A stretch of DNA of 64,000 bases from the NCBI GenBank assembly GCA_017445925.1, contig JAFSRW010000073.1, forward strand, positions 16,553-80,552. The letters are read 5' to 3'. Origin of the DNA: Bacteroidaceae bacterium. Its GTDB lineage: Bacteria; Bacteroidota; Bacteroidia; Bacteroidales; Bacteroidaceae. This document shows positions 53,514-63,512 of this stretch, one piece after another. The notes beneath the pieces are model-generated. The model made no database searches, was not told the origin of the DNA, and saw only the letters and a list, made by a program, of their open reading frames with translations. Both the position numbers and the translations under genes were made by a program. Position 1 is the stretch's first letter. Each line of letters starts with the position of its first letter.

Positions 53514-54734
53514 CCGTGAGTTATTCATGAAGGTTTTGATAAAGGCATCACCTTCAATTTTACCATAGGAGCCTTGCTTGGCCGCCGCCTCACTGAAAGT
53601 CTGCACACCATCAGGTTGTATGCCCGGATAGTAAATACAGAAAGGAACTGGCTCATTAGTATGGGTACGATGAGCAATGGGCGTTGGATGATCTGGCAAT
53701 AAGGCTATGGCAACCTCTTCACCAATGGTTGGAGCAGCTTCAAGAATGGGACGAATCAGACGGTTGTCCAAACTCTCTATGGTCTGCAGTTTGAGTCCAA
53801 GATTGCCGTCGTGTCCAGCCTCATCGCTGGCCTCTACATGAACGTAAACGAAATCGTCTCCTTCGCGTAAGGCCTGAATGGCAGCCTGGGCTTTCCCCTC
53901 GTAGTTGGTGTCCCAAAGACCTGTCGCGCCCTCCACATCAATCACACGCAAACCGGCATACTTACCGATGCCACGAATCAAATCGACTGCCGTAATAACA
54001 GAGCCCCTTTTGATTTGCGGATAGGTGACGGTCAGCGGCACCATCTGAGGCCTATATCCCCCACCCCAAGGCCAGATGCAGTTGGCGGGGTCCATGCCTC
54101 GCTGCTGACGTTCGATATTAAGTGGATGATCTTTGAGTAGCTCCTGACTCTTGAGAATCAAATCAATAAGCAAGGAAGCAGTCTCACTCCCCTCTCCTTT
54201 GGAGGGGGCAAGGGGGAGGCTTTCCCTCCAAGGCTTTAGGGGAATATCATGCGGAGGGGTACAGTTCAGATGCTTATTCCCTCCCTTTATTACCAAAAGA
54301 TGACGGTACTGAACACCTGTATAGAAATGTATACGTTCGTTGCCCAACTTTTCTTGCAGGAAACGGATAAGCACATCGCCCTCCTCGGTCTCCAAACGAC
54401 CACAGGAATGATTCTTCAGCAAATCGCCTTCCAGACAAACCAGATTGCAACGCATGGCCAAATCACCTAGCTCCAGTTCTACACCTATGCTGGCAGCCTC
54501 CAAAGGTCCGCGTCCTTCATAAACAAGGTGCTGGTCGTAACCCAGGATGCTGCTATTTGCAACCTCACTTCCAGGGTGGAATCCATCAGGGATGGTCTTC
54601 AGGAGACCATTCCTGCCATGCTGCGCCAACCAATCCATGTGTGGCGTAGCAGCATATTCCAAGAGGGTTTTACCACCCAGTTGGGGTACAGTCCAATCGG
54701 CCATACCATCGCCTAATATAATAAGATGCTTCAT
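53511..54734 (-). CDS. apgM: ApgM-type phosphoglycerate mutase-like protein, probable homoserine kinase of the threonine operon
   Basis: A protein of 407 aa of the alkaline-phosphatase superfamily. The metal site starts in ILGDGMADW, with further acidic and His residues in YVHVEASDEAGHDGN and LLPDHPTPIAHRTHT. It is classed as a cofactor-independent phosphoglycerate mutase (archaeal type). Its fixed place between thrA and thrC in Bacteroidetes, where no GHMP-type thrB is present, has led to the proposal that it phosphorylates homoserine. Residues about 166-186 (LKPWRESLPLAPSKGEGSE) are coded by a palindromic element in a variable loop. It starts 25 bp after thrA. Confidence 0.88.
   Translation of the reverse strand: MKHLIILGDGMADWTVPQLGGKTLLEYAATPHMDWLAQHGRNGLLKTIPDGFHPGSEVANSSILGYDQHLVYEGRGPLEAASIGVELELGDLAMRCNLVCLEGDLLKNHSCGRLETEEGDVLIRFLQEKLGNERIHFYTGVQYRHLLVIKGGNKHLNCTPPHDIPLKPWRESLPLAPSKGEGSETASLLIDLILKSQELLKDHPLNIERQQRGMDPANCIWPWGGGYRPQMVPLTVTYPQIKRGSVITAVDLIRGIGKYAGLRVIDVEGATGLWDTNYEGKAQAAIQALREGDDFVYVHVEASDEAGHDGNLGLKLQTIESLDNRLIRPILEAAPTIGEEVAIALLPDHPTPIAHRTHTNEPVPFCIYYPGIQPDGVQTFSEAAAKQGSYGKIEGDAFIKTFMNNSR
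54185..54242 (-). repeat. In-frame palindromic element in apgM
   Basis: The coding strand reads CCCCCTTGCCCCCTCC then AAAGGAGAGGGGAGTG, preceded by GCCTTGGAGGGAAAG. The C-rich and G-rich arms pair. The reading frame is kept through it. Confidence 0.8.
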
Positions 54735-54759
54735 GAGATATGGATAATGGATAGGACTA

Positions 54760-57183
54760 TCAGGCCAGACTCATAATGTCGGCAAATACACCTGCTGCCG
54801 TAACACTGGCTCCTGCGCCATATCCCTGAATAAGCATGGGGTACTCGTTGTATCGCTCTGTAGTGAGAAGTACAATGTTATTGGAACCCTCGAGTACATA
54901 GAAGGAATGGTCACGACTAAACTCTCCGAGTGCCACACTGGCCTTACCATTCTCGAACTTGGCAACAAAACGCCATACTTTATTCTCTTTCTCCAAGACA
55001 GCACGACGGGCTTCGAAATCGGCATCCAGCGAGGGAAGATTCTTCCAGAAATCTTCAATTGAACCCTCAAAGAAACGCTCAGGAATAAACAGTTTTATCT
55101 CTACGTCTTCCTGATTTATCTCGTAACCAGCCTCACGGGCCAAAATAACCAGTTTGCGAACAACATCCTTTCCACTGAGGTCCACACGTGGGTCTGGCTC
55201 GCTATAGCCCTCTGCCTTGGCCATCTCCACCGTCTTGCTGAAAGGAATATCCTTGCTGATGGTATTGAAGATGAAGTTGAGCGTTCCACTCAACACAGCC
55301 TCTATACGCAGAATCTTATCGCCTGAGTTGCAGAGGTCGTTGATGGTACGTATAATAGGCAGCCCTGCTCCCACATTAGCCTCGAAGAGGAACTTAACGC
55401 CACGCTTCTGGGCAATGTGCTTCAGTTCGCTATAGTTGGCATAATCGCTGCTGGCAGCTATCTTGTTGGCAGCCACCACATTGATGTTATGCGTTAGGAA
55501 GTCTTTGTACAAGCCTGCCACCTCTTCGCTGGCGGTGCAGTCAACAAATACACTGTTAAAGATGTTCATGCCTATCACCTCGTCGTGCAAACGCTGAATA
55601 TTGCTGGGTTCTGCCTGACGCAGACGCTCGCGGAAGTTGTCCAACTCCAAGCCTTCCCTGCGGAACATGGCATTATGTCCGCTGGCTATTCCCACCACAT
55701 TCAGTTTCAGTCGGAGTTCGCGCTTCAACTTCTCCTGCTGCTGATGAATCTGCTCTATCAGGCTGCCGCCTACGGTTCCAACTCCGCAGATAAAGATATT
55801 CAGCACCTGATACTCGCTCAGAAAAAAGGAGTCGTGGATTACATTCAGTGCCTTGCGCAGATAGTTCTGGTTGATAACGAATGAGATGTTGGTCTCGCTG
55901 GCACCCTGTGCACAGGCAATAACGCTAATACCACTACGGCCTAATGTTCCGAACAACTTACCGGCAATACCTGGGGTGTGCTTCATGTTCTCGCCCACGA
56001 CGGCAACAGTAGCCAAGCCTTTCTCGGCTATCATGGGGAACATGGCACCGTCTTCTATCTCTTTCTGGAACTCCAGATTCAGCACGCGGCAAGCCTCATC
56101 GGCATCTACATCCTGCACACCGATACTGGTGTTGTTCTCAGAACTTGCCTGACTAACCATAAACACGCTGATGCCGTTATCTGCCAGACAGGTAAAGATT
56201 CTGCGGTTCACACCAATCACGCCCACCATGGAAAGACCAGATACAGTAATCAGAGAAGTTCCCTTGATGCTGCTGATACCCTTGATGCTGCGCTTATCGT
56301 CCCTCACTACATCTTTTATGATGGAACCTGGGGCATCTGGGTTGAAGGTATTCTTGATTAGAATGGGAATATTCTTAATGCAGACAGGATAGATGGTAGG
56401 CGGATAAACCACCTTGGCACCGAAGTTACAGAGCTCCATAGCCTCTACGTAACTCAGTTCGGGAATAACGTAAGCAGCGCTGATAACACGTGGGTCGGCT
56501 GTCATAAAACCATCCACATCGGTCCAGATCTCCAGCACACTGGCACCTAAGGCTGCCGCAATGATACTGGCAGTATAGTCGCTACCGCCTCTGCCCAGAT
56601 TGGTAATCTCTCCGCTCTCGGCATCGGTACTGATAAAACCACCGACAACACTAATTTGGGGAATCGTCTTCCAATTCTGCTTCACCAGTTTATTGGTAAT
56701 TTCTGTAGCCAGACGCTTACGTCCCTGCTTTACCTCGGTCTTTATGAACTCGCGACTGTCAAACCACTCAGATCCTTCTATGAGGGTTGACACAATACGG
56801 GTGCTGATACGTTCGCCATAGCTGACAATAGCAGCAGAGGTCTTAGGGCTCAGGTCCTTAATCAGATAAACACCCTGATAGATGCTCTTCAGTTCATCAA
56901 GACTTTCCCTTACAACAGCCAACAGCTCTTCACGCTCCTTGCCTGCAGGAATAACGGTGTTCACCATATCCTCATGGCGAGCCACAATCTCCTTGAAGCT
57001 GTCCTGATAAGAGGCATCACCCTCTACAGCCAATTGGCTGGTTTTTATAAGCTTGTCTGTGATTCCACCCAAAGCGCTAACCACAACGATTACGGGTTCG
57101 CTCTGACTTTCAACAATCTTTTTTACATTAAGAATACTATCTGCAGAACCTACGGATGTTCCGCCAAATTTAAGTACTTTCAT
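54760..57183 (-). CDS. thrA: Bifunctional aspartokinase / homoserine dehydrogenase
   Basis: A protein of 807 aa. The aspartokinase domain (about 1-290) begins MKVLKFGGTSVGSADSILN. Paired ACT domains (about 310-455) carry GISVFMVSQASSENNTS and probably sense threonine. The homoserine dehydrogenase domain (about 465-807) includes FICGVGTVGGSLIEQI, ANKIAASS and VLSGTLNFIFNTIS. It performs the first and third steps from aspartate to threonine and methionine. It heads the operon thrA-apgM-thrC behind its own promoter and a 28-nt leader. That leader is too short for an attenuator, so regulation is likely by feedback. Confidence 0.95.
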   Translation of the reverse strand: MKVLKFGGTSVGSADSILNVKKIVESQSEPVIVVVSALGGITDKLIKTSQLAVEGDASYQDSFKEIVARHEDMVNTVIPAGKEREELLAVVRESLDELKSIYQGVYLIKDLSPKTSAAIVSYGERISTRIVSTLIEGSEWFDSREFIKTEVKQGRKRLATEITNKLVKQNWKTIPQISVVGGFISTDAESGEITNLGRGGSDYTASIIAAALGASVLEIWTDVDGFMTADPRVISAAYVIPELSYVEAMELCNFGAKVVYPPTIYPVCIKNIPILIKNTFNPDAPGSIIKDVVRDDKRSIKGISSIKGTSLITVSGLSMVGVIGVNRRIFTCLADNGISVFMVSQASSENNTSIGVQDVDADEACRVLNLEFQKEIEDGAMFPMIAEKGLATVAVVGENMKHTPGIAGKLFGTLGRSGISVIACAQGASETNISFVINQNYLRKALNVIHDSFFLSEYQVLNIFICGVGTVGGSLIEQIHQQQEKLKRELRLKLNVVGIASGHNAMFRREGLELDNFRERLRQAEPSNIQRLHDEVIGMNIFNSVFVDCTASEEVAGLYKDFLTHNINVVAANKIAASSDYANYSELKHIAQKRGVKFLFEANVGAGLPIIRTINDLCNSGDKILRIEAVLSGTLNFIFNTISKDIPFSKTVEMAKAEGYSEPDPRVDLSGKDVVRKLVILAREAGYEINQEDVEIKLFIPERFFEGSIEDFWKNLPSLDADFEARRAVLEKENKVWRFVAKFENGKASVALGEFSRDHSFYVLEGSNNIVLLTTERYNEYPMLIQGYGAGASVTAAGVFADIMSLA

Positions 57184-57217
57184 CCCTTTGCTAAACTAAT
57201 CTTGTACAAAACTTGCG

Positions 57218-57225
57218 CAAAAGTA
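57218..57225 (-). promoter_or_regulatory. -7 box for the threonine operon
   Basis: The minus strand reads TACTTTTG, 35 bp before the thrA ATG. A TTTG lies about 23 bp upstream. Confidence 0.6.
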
Positions 57226-57269
57226 ATAATATTTTTCCAATTGACGGGCAAAAAACTGGAAATTATTTG

Positions 57270-57277
57270 TACTTTTG
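57270..57277 (+). promoter_or_regulatory. -7 box for the FAD-dependent oxidoreductase
   Basis: TACTTTTG on the plus strand lies 17 bp before the ATG at 57295. It is arranged back-to-back with the thrA promoter inside 110 bp. Confidence 0.6.
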
Positions 57278-57294
57278 CTATACATTATTAATAT

Positions 57295-58866
<1,572 letters not shown>

Positions 58867-58867
58867 A

Positions 58868-58935
58868 AAACGATAACGTTAACGATAACGATAACCCTTT
58901 TCTCCGTTAATAATCAATAACCTATAACCGATAAC
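58868..58935 (+). repeat. Iterated cgataac word tract
   Basis: aacgataacgttaacgataa and cgataacc repeat a 6-bp word, followed by ataacctataaccgataacc. The same words in reverse (ggttatcgttagcg) occur at 63210-63248. Confidence 0.7.
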
Positions 58936-58938
58936 CGA

Positions 58939-59508
58939 TCACTTAACCAATACTTTCTTACCGTCTATTACGAATACAGCACCGTTCTTATGGTGCGTTA
59001 CCTTACGACCAGAAAGATCATAAGCACCGTTTATATTCTTATTCGTTGCAGCAACACCTGTTATAGCCGTAGCATCCTCTACTGTGATGGCAGTTACATC
59101 CTCAGCAACATGAGGCGTCGCATCGGGCTCCACAAACATAATATTATCTATGCTGATGGTACTGGGGTTACCCTTAACCTTAAACGACAAAAGGTTGCCG
59201 TTCTGACTCTTAAAGGCTGTAGTAGCCTTGCTGAATGCTATAATGCGGTACTTACCTTCAGGAGCACCTAACATCAGGTTATGGTCACACAGCAAGGTGT
59301 CACATGCCATTCCCGACTCAGGAACAAGAGCCTCGCCCTCCATAGCCACATCCATCTGGAAGGCAGTAAAGTCCAATTCATTCCCCTCCAGTCCGATATT
59401 AAAGGTCCATGTACTGTCGTTCTCCTGAAGCATCGTTACAGAAACCTCGTAAGCACTGGCCATCTGAGCCATCAGAAGCATCACGCAAAAACTCAATATT
59501 TTCTTCAT
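58939..59508 (-). CDS. Secreted cohesin-like protein with sorting tail
   Basis: A protein of 189 aa with a signal peptide (MKKILSFCVMLLMAQMASA). One beta-sandwich, with FTAFQMDVAMEGEALVP near 48-64 and KYRIIAFSKATTAFKSQNGNLL, has the strand pattern of cohesin-type domains. A short linker with DVTAITVEDATAITG leads to the tail YDLSGRKVTHHKNGAVFVIDGKKVLVK (shown in two parts: YDLSGRKVTHHK, VFVIDGKKVLVK). The function is unknown. The tail suggests surface export, as in four other proteins of the window. A -7 box lies 32 bp upstream. Confidence 0.75.
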   Translation of the reverse strand: MKKILSFCVMLLMAQMASAYEVSVTMLQENDSTWTFNIGLEGNELDFTAFQMDVAMEGEALVPESGMACDTLLCDHNLMLGAPEGKYRIIAFSKATTAFKSQNGNLLSFKVKGNPSTISIDNIMFVEPDATPHVAEDVTAITVEDATAITGVAATNKNINGAYDLSGRKVTHHKNGAVFVIDGKKVLVK

Positions 59509-59539
59509 TTTATAGTATAGATTTATTTCTTTCTGACTG

Positions 59540-59547
59540 CAAATATA
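59540..59547 (-). promoter_or_regulatory. -7 box for the cohesin-like gene
   Basis: The minus strand reads TATATTTG, 32 bp before the ATG at 59508. Confidence 0.6.
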
Positions 59548-59601
59548 CGCACTTCCATCGGATTTACCAAAAAGCAGGTGGGTATTTTTGTCAAATACCG
59601 T

Positions 59602-61011
59602 CTATCCGAACAATTCTCTTACGGCTTCTGCCACTCTCCGTACAGGAACAATCTCTATTTTGTACTGCTTAGGGTTGATTCCCTTCAGATTAAAGGAAGG
59701 AATGAGAATCCGTTGGAATCCCAACTTCTGCGCCTCCGCAATACGTTGTTCAATACGGGAAACAGGACGTATTTCACCGCTCAGTCCCACCTCGCCCGTT
59801 ACGCATACGTCTGTCTCTATCGGCATATCCCCGTTGCTGCTCAGCACAGCCGCTATAACAGCCAGGTCCAAAGCGGGGTCAGTCACACGCAAACCGCCAG
59901 CTATGTTCAGGAATACATCTTTGGTAGCCAGCTTGAACCCCACCCGCTTCTCCAATACAGCCAATAGCATATTCAGCCTTCTACTCTCATACCCTGTGGT
60001 ACTACGCTGAGCTGTGCCATAAGCCGCCGTACTCACCAAGGCTTGCGTTTCTATCATAAAGGGACGTGCTCCTTCTATAGCACAGGCTATGGCAATGCCT
60101 GAAAGTCCTTCTCTATCATCTGTCAACAGCAGTTCGCTGGGATTGGAAACCTGACGGAGCCCATCGTGCTTCATCTCATAGATACCCAACTCGCTAGTGC
60201 TGCCAAAGCGATTCTTGATGCTGCGAAGAATACGATACATATAATGCTGGTCGCCCTCGAATTGCAAAACAGCATCCACAATATGCTCCAGCACCTTGGG
60301 GCCAGCCAACGTTCCTTCCTTAGTAATATGACCTATCAGAATAATGCTCACGCCCCCACCCTTGGCATACTTTAGCAGACTGGCAGCACATTCGCGTATC
60401 TGACTCAGACTGCCAGGACTGCTTTCCACCGTCTCCGTCTGAATAGTCTGGATAGAATCTATCACCACCAAATCGGGCTGCGTCTCCTCAATTTGCGTAT
60501 AGATATGTTCCAGCGATGTCTCTGTAAGAATCAATAAACCAGATTCTTCACTCCCCTCCTTAACAGGGAGGGGCTGGGGGTGAGTCCCTAGTCTATCAGC
60601 CCTCAGCTTTATCTGTCTTGCACTCTCCTCTCCACTTACATACAGCACCTTTTTATCTGTTAGTCGCAGAACGGTCTGCAAGATAAGCGTACTCTTACCT
60701 ATTCCTGGCTCACCGCCCAACAGCACCAAGCTGCCTGGCACCAGTCCACCACCAAGAACGCGATTCAGCTCTTCATCCCCCATATCTATACGGGGTTCCG
60801 AATCAGCCACAATCTGATTAAGTGGTGAAGGACACTCGCCGTTCCCTTGAGAAAACACCAAGGAATGAGTCCTCCCCCTAGAGGGGGAGTTAGAGAGGGT
60901 CCTAAATTCCTTCATGCTATTCCACCTGCCGCAGGAGGGGCACTTGCCCACCCACTTCACGCTCTCCTGGCCGCAGTAGTCGCAAACATACAGAGTTTTA
61001 TCCTTAGCCAT
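59602..61011 (-). CDS. radA: DNA repair protein RadA (Sms)
   Basis: A protein of 469 aa. The N-terminal zinc finger is CDYCGQESVKWVGKCPSCGRW (Cys10, 13, 24, 27). Walker A GGEPGIGKST is at 99-108, KNRFG is the RadA motif (near 255), and a Lon-like C-terminal domain follows. It processes recombination intermediates as a DnaB-like branch-migration helicase. Two segments are extra relative to the family: about 37-58 (RTLSNSPSRGRTHSLVFSQG) and about 142-157 (GTHPQPLPVKEGSEES). Each coincides with a palindromic element in a loop. It follows the DUF2147 gene by 8 bp. Confidence 0.93.
   Translation of the reverse strand: MAKDKTLYVCDYCGQESVKWVGKCPSCGRWNSMKEFRTLSNSPSRGRTHSLVFSQGNGECPSPLNQIVADSEPRIDMGDEELNRVLGGGLVPGSLVLLGGEPGIGKSTLILQTVLRLTDKKVLYVSGEESARQIKLRADRLGTHPQPLPVKEGSEESGLLILTETSLEHIYTQIEETQPDLVVIDSIQTIQTETVESSPGSLSQIRECAASLLKYAKGGGVSIILIGHITKEGTLAGPKVLEHIVDAVLQFEGDQHYMYRILRSIKNRFGSTSELGIYEMKHDGLRQVSNPSELLLTDDREGLSGIAIACAIEGARPFMIETQALVSTAAYGTAQRSTTGYESRRLNMLLAVLEKRVGFKLATKDVFLNIAGGLRVTDPALDLAVIAAVLSSNGDMPIETDVCVTGEVGLSGEIRPVSRIEQRIAEAQKLGFQRILIPSFNLKGINPKQYKIEIVPVRRVAEAVRELFG
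60549..60588 (-). repeat. In-frame palindromic element in radA, second site
   Basis: The coding strand reads GGGACTCACCCCCAGC then CCCTCCCTGTTAAGGAGGGG. The core CCCCTCC...GGAGGGG pairs around TGTTAA. It encodes HPQPLPVKEGSEE after the ADRLG helix. Confidence 0.85.
60866..60902 (-). repeat. In-frame palindromic element in radA, first site
   Basis: The coding strand reads GGACCCTCTCTAACT then CCCCCTCTAGGGGGAGGACTC. The core CTCCCCCTCTAGGGGGAG is a near-perfect palindrome. It encodes RTLSNSPSRGRTH after the zinc finger. Confidence 0.85.
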
Positions 61012-61018
61012 AATCCGT

Positions 61019-61453
61019 TTACTTCAACTTTTTCCAGTAAACACGGCCAAAGAAGGGCCCCAGATAACCCTTAACGGTCAGCGTCTTTTCATCTTTGAAG
61101 CTCAGCGCCACCGTAAAGTACTTTCCTCTGGTAGGATCATAAATTTTACCATCTTTCCAAGTATCCTTACCATCGTACTTAACCTTATCTATAAGTACTA
61201 CTTTGTCGTTGGTGATGTTCCTTTTTGCAGGGTCCGGATTCTTGACATCCCTTCTAAGCGTGCCGTCCTCCTTTTTCAAGTCCGAAACCCATGTACACTG
61301 AGCTCTATATCCGTCAGCATACTTATAAATTATTATTCTGGAATCCACCCCGTCATGTTCACATTGGTACTCCCCCACAATCTTATCCGCCTGCGCAAAA
61401 ACAGCACAGACGCATGAAAAAATAAACGCAATGCTAATCAAAAATCTCTTCAT
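61019..61453 (-). CDS. DUF2147-family exported protein
   Basis: A protein of 144 aa from ATG 61453 (MKRFLISIAFIFSCVCAVFAQ, signal peptide); the longer frame covers the promoter region. The DUF2147 beta-barrel begins with DKIVGEYQCEHDG and ends with TVKGYLGPFFGRVYWKKLK, typical of this family. The YDPTRGKYFTVALSF segment is also conserved. The molecular role is not known for the family. It has its own promoter and precedes radA by 8 bp, so radA is probably co-transcribed. Confidence 0.85.
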   Translation of the reverse strand: MKRFLISIAFIFSCVCAVFAQADKIVGEYQCEHDGVDSRIIIYKYADGYRAQCTWVSDLKKEDGTLRRDVKNPDPAKRNITNDKVVLIDKVKYDGKDTWKDGKIYDPTRGKYFTVALSFKDEKTLTVKGYLGPFFGRVYWKKLK

Positions 61454-61480
61454 AAAGTAACTTGTTACTATTTGACGTTG

Positions 61481-61488
61481 CAAAGTTA
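61481..61488 (-). promoter_or_regulatory. -7 box for the DUF2147-radA pair
   Basis: The minus strand reads TAACTTTG, 28 bp before the ATG at 61453. Confidence 0.6.
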
Positions 61489-61634
61489 CAATTAAGTGAG
61501 CGATTATCCAAATTTATTTGAGAAAATCCGAACGTGAGTAAGTTCGAAACGAAGTTTCAAAATTACGAATATGCGAGAACAATACAAAACAAAAACGCGT
61601 AAATATTCTGAAAACCTTATTATTCTGAATATCT

Positions 61635-62522
61635 CTATTTGAATCTAACTACCCCTCCTCCGTTTGTTTGCATAATGAGTTTATGGTTGTAAAAGTCGCA
61701 ATCCTCAAACTCATGCGGCACCTGCGACTGGAAGTCAAGGATATTATCCAGGCACTTCCTTTGAAGGTTCCAAACGTAGATGATACTGGGATGCTGCTCA
61801 GTCCCTAAGCCTACAGGGATAAACATCTGGTTCTTGATGATGCACGCTCCCTGTCCTATATGGTTGCAGGGGAACCGTGAGTCGAGGTCCTGAATGCAGT
61901 AGTTTTCGAGGGCATCCCTTGGATTCAGATGCACTATAGGGCCATCGCTCAGCTTGGGCATCCTGAAAATCATAGTGCGCCAACGGTTACCCTTTCCCAT
62001 ATTCTCGATGGTATTGCCATATCCAATCAGTAAGTCACGCTTAGGGTCAATCATCCATTGGAGAGCATAACCGAAGAGTTCCTCATTATCGTCCAGCACG
62101 ATAGTCTGCACCAATTGTGGCGCTTCCGACAGGGAGATACGCTCCACAAAACATACATCCTTCATTCCCTTGTATAGCTGTTTGGAACACTGCGACACAT
62201 ACAATAATGGGAACTCGTCTGCCTTCATATATCGTTCCTTGCCAAAGAACGCCACATTAGCGTGGTTCTCCTTCGTATGACTTGCAAGCGGGAACTGGGA
62301 CAGAAACTGGAGGCTATCCTCATGAAGTCGGTAAATGGTAGCCAGTCCTGTGTTCTGCAGGCTAACCATATAATCCTTATAGATTGCCATTCCTTGATAG
62401 CTCTGCTGTGGGAAGCCCCGCAAGTCATCAATCTTCTGAACTGTTGATTTGCTGATATCCAATGATTTGCAGGACGTCAGGAACAACAATATTGCCAATA
62501 AATATAAAACACCTTTATTCAT
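61635..62522 (-). CDS. Propeller-like lipoprotein, unknown function
   Basis: A protein of 295 aa from ATG 62522 (MNKGVLYLLAILLFLTSCKS); the lipobox LTSC gives the lipid Cys near 18. The longer in-frame start at 62600 would add a non-leader segment upstream of the promoter. The mature part has repeated beta strands with aromatic and acidic residues (QGMAIYKDYMVSLQNTGLATIYRL; IKNQMFIPVGLGTE). This suggests a beta-propeller without a family I can name. It is the last convincing gene before the repeat-rich right end of the window. Confidence 0.75.
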   Translation of the reverse strand: MNKGVLYLLAILLFLTSCKSLDISKSTVQKIDDLRGFPQQSYQGMAIYKDYMVSLQNTGLATIYRLHEDSLQFLSQFPLASHTKENHANVAFFGKERYMKADEFPLLYVSQCSKQLYKGMKDVCFVERISLSEAPQLVQTIVLDDNEELFGYALQWMIDPKRDLLIGYGNTIENMGKGNRWRTMIFRMPKLSDGPIVHLNPRDALENYCIQDLDSRFPCNHIGQGACIIKNQMFIPVGLGTEQHPSIIYVWNLQRKCLDNILDFQSQVPHEFEDCDFYNHKLIMQTNGGGVVRFK

Positions 62523-62557
62523 ATCAATTATTCTTATATCTTCATTAGTTCTTGCTG

Positions 62558-62565
62558 CAAAATTA
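62558..62565 (-). promoter_or_regulatory. -7 box for the propeller-like lipoprotein
   Basis: The minus strand reads TAATTTTG, 36 bp before the ATG at 62522. Confidence 0.55.
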
Positions 62566-62640
62566 AGCATTAATTGATGAATTGCAAAATATATCCCCAA
62601 AAAACTGCCATCTTCAAGGAGACGAAAAAGTCAGCCTTTT

Positions 62641-62665
62641 AGCCTCACCGTTAAGAGGCTTTTTT
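62641..62665 (+). terminator. Terminator-like hairpin with no upstream gene on its strand
   Basis: The GCCTC / GAGGC stem (62642-62646, 62655-62659) is followed by T6 on the plus strand. The nearest gene on this strand ends at 58866, so it may end an unannotated RNA, or block antisense transcription. Confidence 0.45.
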
Positions 62666-62721
62666 CTGCTTTATAAATCCGATTACGAAAATGGCCCCAA
62701 AAAACAGGGACTTAACTCAAA

Positions 62722-62762
62722 ACATGTAATGAGTTAACTCGATACATGTAATGAGTTAACTC
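62722..62762 (+). repeat. Two 19-bp direct repeats with GAGTTAACTC palindromes
   Basis: ACATGTAATGAGTTAACTC at 62722-62740 and 62744-62762 are identical, with 22-bp periodicity (two helical turns). Each ends in the 10-bp palindrome GAGTTAACTC. A degenerate copy of the half-site (CTTAACTC) lies at 62711-62718. The spacing looks like paired protein-binding sites. Confidence 0.75.
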
Positions 62763-62930
62763 ATCGCATGATACCCCTAAAATCACAACTTTTCCTTCTA
62801 ACTTCTAATCTCTTACATCTTCCTTCTTCCCTCTTACATCATTTTGGTTTTCGTTTAAACTTTGGAGTGTAATCAAATTTTACTTATTCCTCGTAATACG
62901 TCCTTAAAGGCTAATTTTGCTACTATTAAT

Positions 62931-63126
62931 GGCCGCAAAATTTTTCCTTAATAGTAGTAATTGTTTTTATTAACACCCGCTTTTAGGAACATTTTTGCCA
63001 TTGCTCAATAATGTAAATAATTTTCCCAACCTCATTTCTGATCTCCATTTATTGACACGTTAGGAAAAACTTGCCGCTTAGTTAGGAAATTTTTACCGCC
63101 ACGTTAGGCAGTAAAATTTTTATGCC
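62931..63126. repeat. Five degenerate TTAGGAAA...TTTTGCCG repeats
   Basis: Copies are at 62931-62950 (reverse), 62983-63000, 63060-63077, 63082-63100 and 63104-63126. Each has TTAGG, an A/T core and GCC(GCC). The last three are in tandem, starting about 22 bp apart. The region is A/T-rich. Confidence 0.65.
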
Positions 63127-63209
63127 AAAAAACATTCTTTGATATTTTACCCGATTATCGGTTTGTCAAAGATATTTTTTGTAAATTATAAATTCTCAGT
63201 TCAGATAAT

Positions 63210-63248
63210 GGTTATCGTTAGCGTTTAAAAAGGGTTATCGTTAGCGTT
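63210..63248 (+). repeat. 16-bp direct repeat GGTTATCGTTAGCGTT
   Basis: Copies at 63210-63225 and 63233-63248 are identical, 23 bp apart. The word resembles the reverse of the cgataac tract at 58868. Confidence 0.75.
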
Positions 63249-63266
63249 AACGTTGAAATTTTTTGC

Positions 63267-63495
63267 AACACCTCACTTGCTGAACGTTGAGATCCGATGG
63301 TTATCGCTTGCAACTGATGTTACCTGTTTGGCTAACAGGTCACTAACACCTCACTAATAGGTAACGTTCCCTACTCAACGCCATAATTGTATGATGTTAG
63401 GTGGTTTGTTACCTGTTAGTTACCTGTTGGACAAACAGGTAACACTGCCTAACGCCGATAACCATCGGCTTTCAGTATATGTCAGGTGAGGTGTT
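63267..63495. repeat. Nested inverted repeats with internal hairpins
   Basis: The outer pair is AACACCTCAC (63267-63276) with GTGAGGTGTT (63486-63495). The next pair is CCGATGGTTATCG (63294-63306) with its exact complement at 63456-63468. Inside are hairpins ACCTGTT-TGGCT-AACAGGT (63322-63340) and GTTACCTGTT-GGACA-AACAGGTAAC (63419-63443), an extra GTTACCTGTT at 63408 and a direct copy of AACACCTCAC at 63345. The whole could fold as one branched structure. Confidence 0.75.
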
Positions 63496-63512
63496 ACTTG
63501 TTTTTTCAACAA

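Noticed and set aside
62931-63495. Chromosomal replication origin
   Set aside because: No DnaA-box cluster (TTATCCACA) and no dnaA or other origin-linked gene is visible. The repeats are described without that claim.
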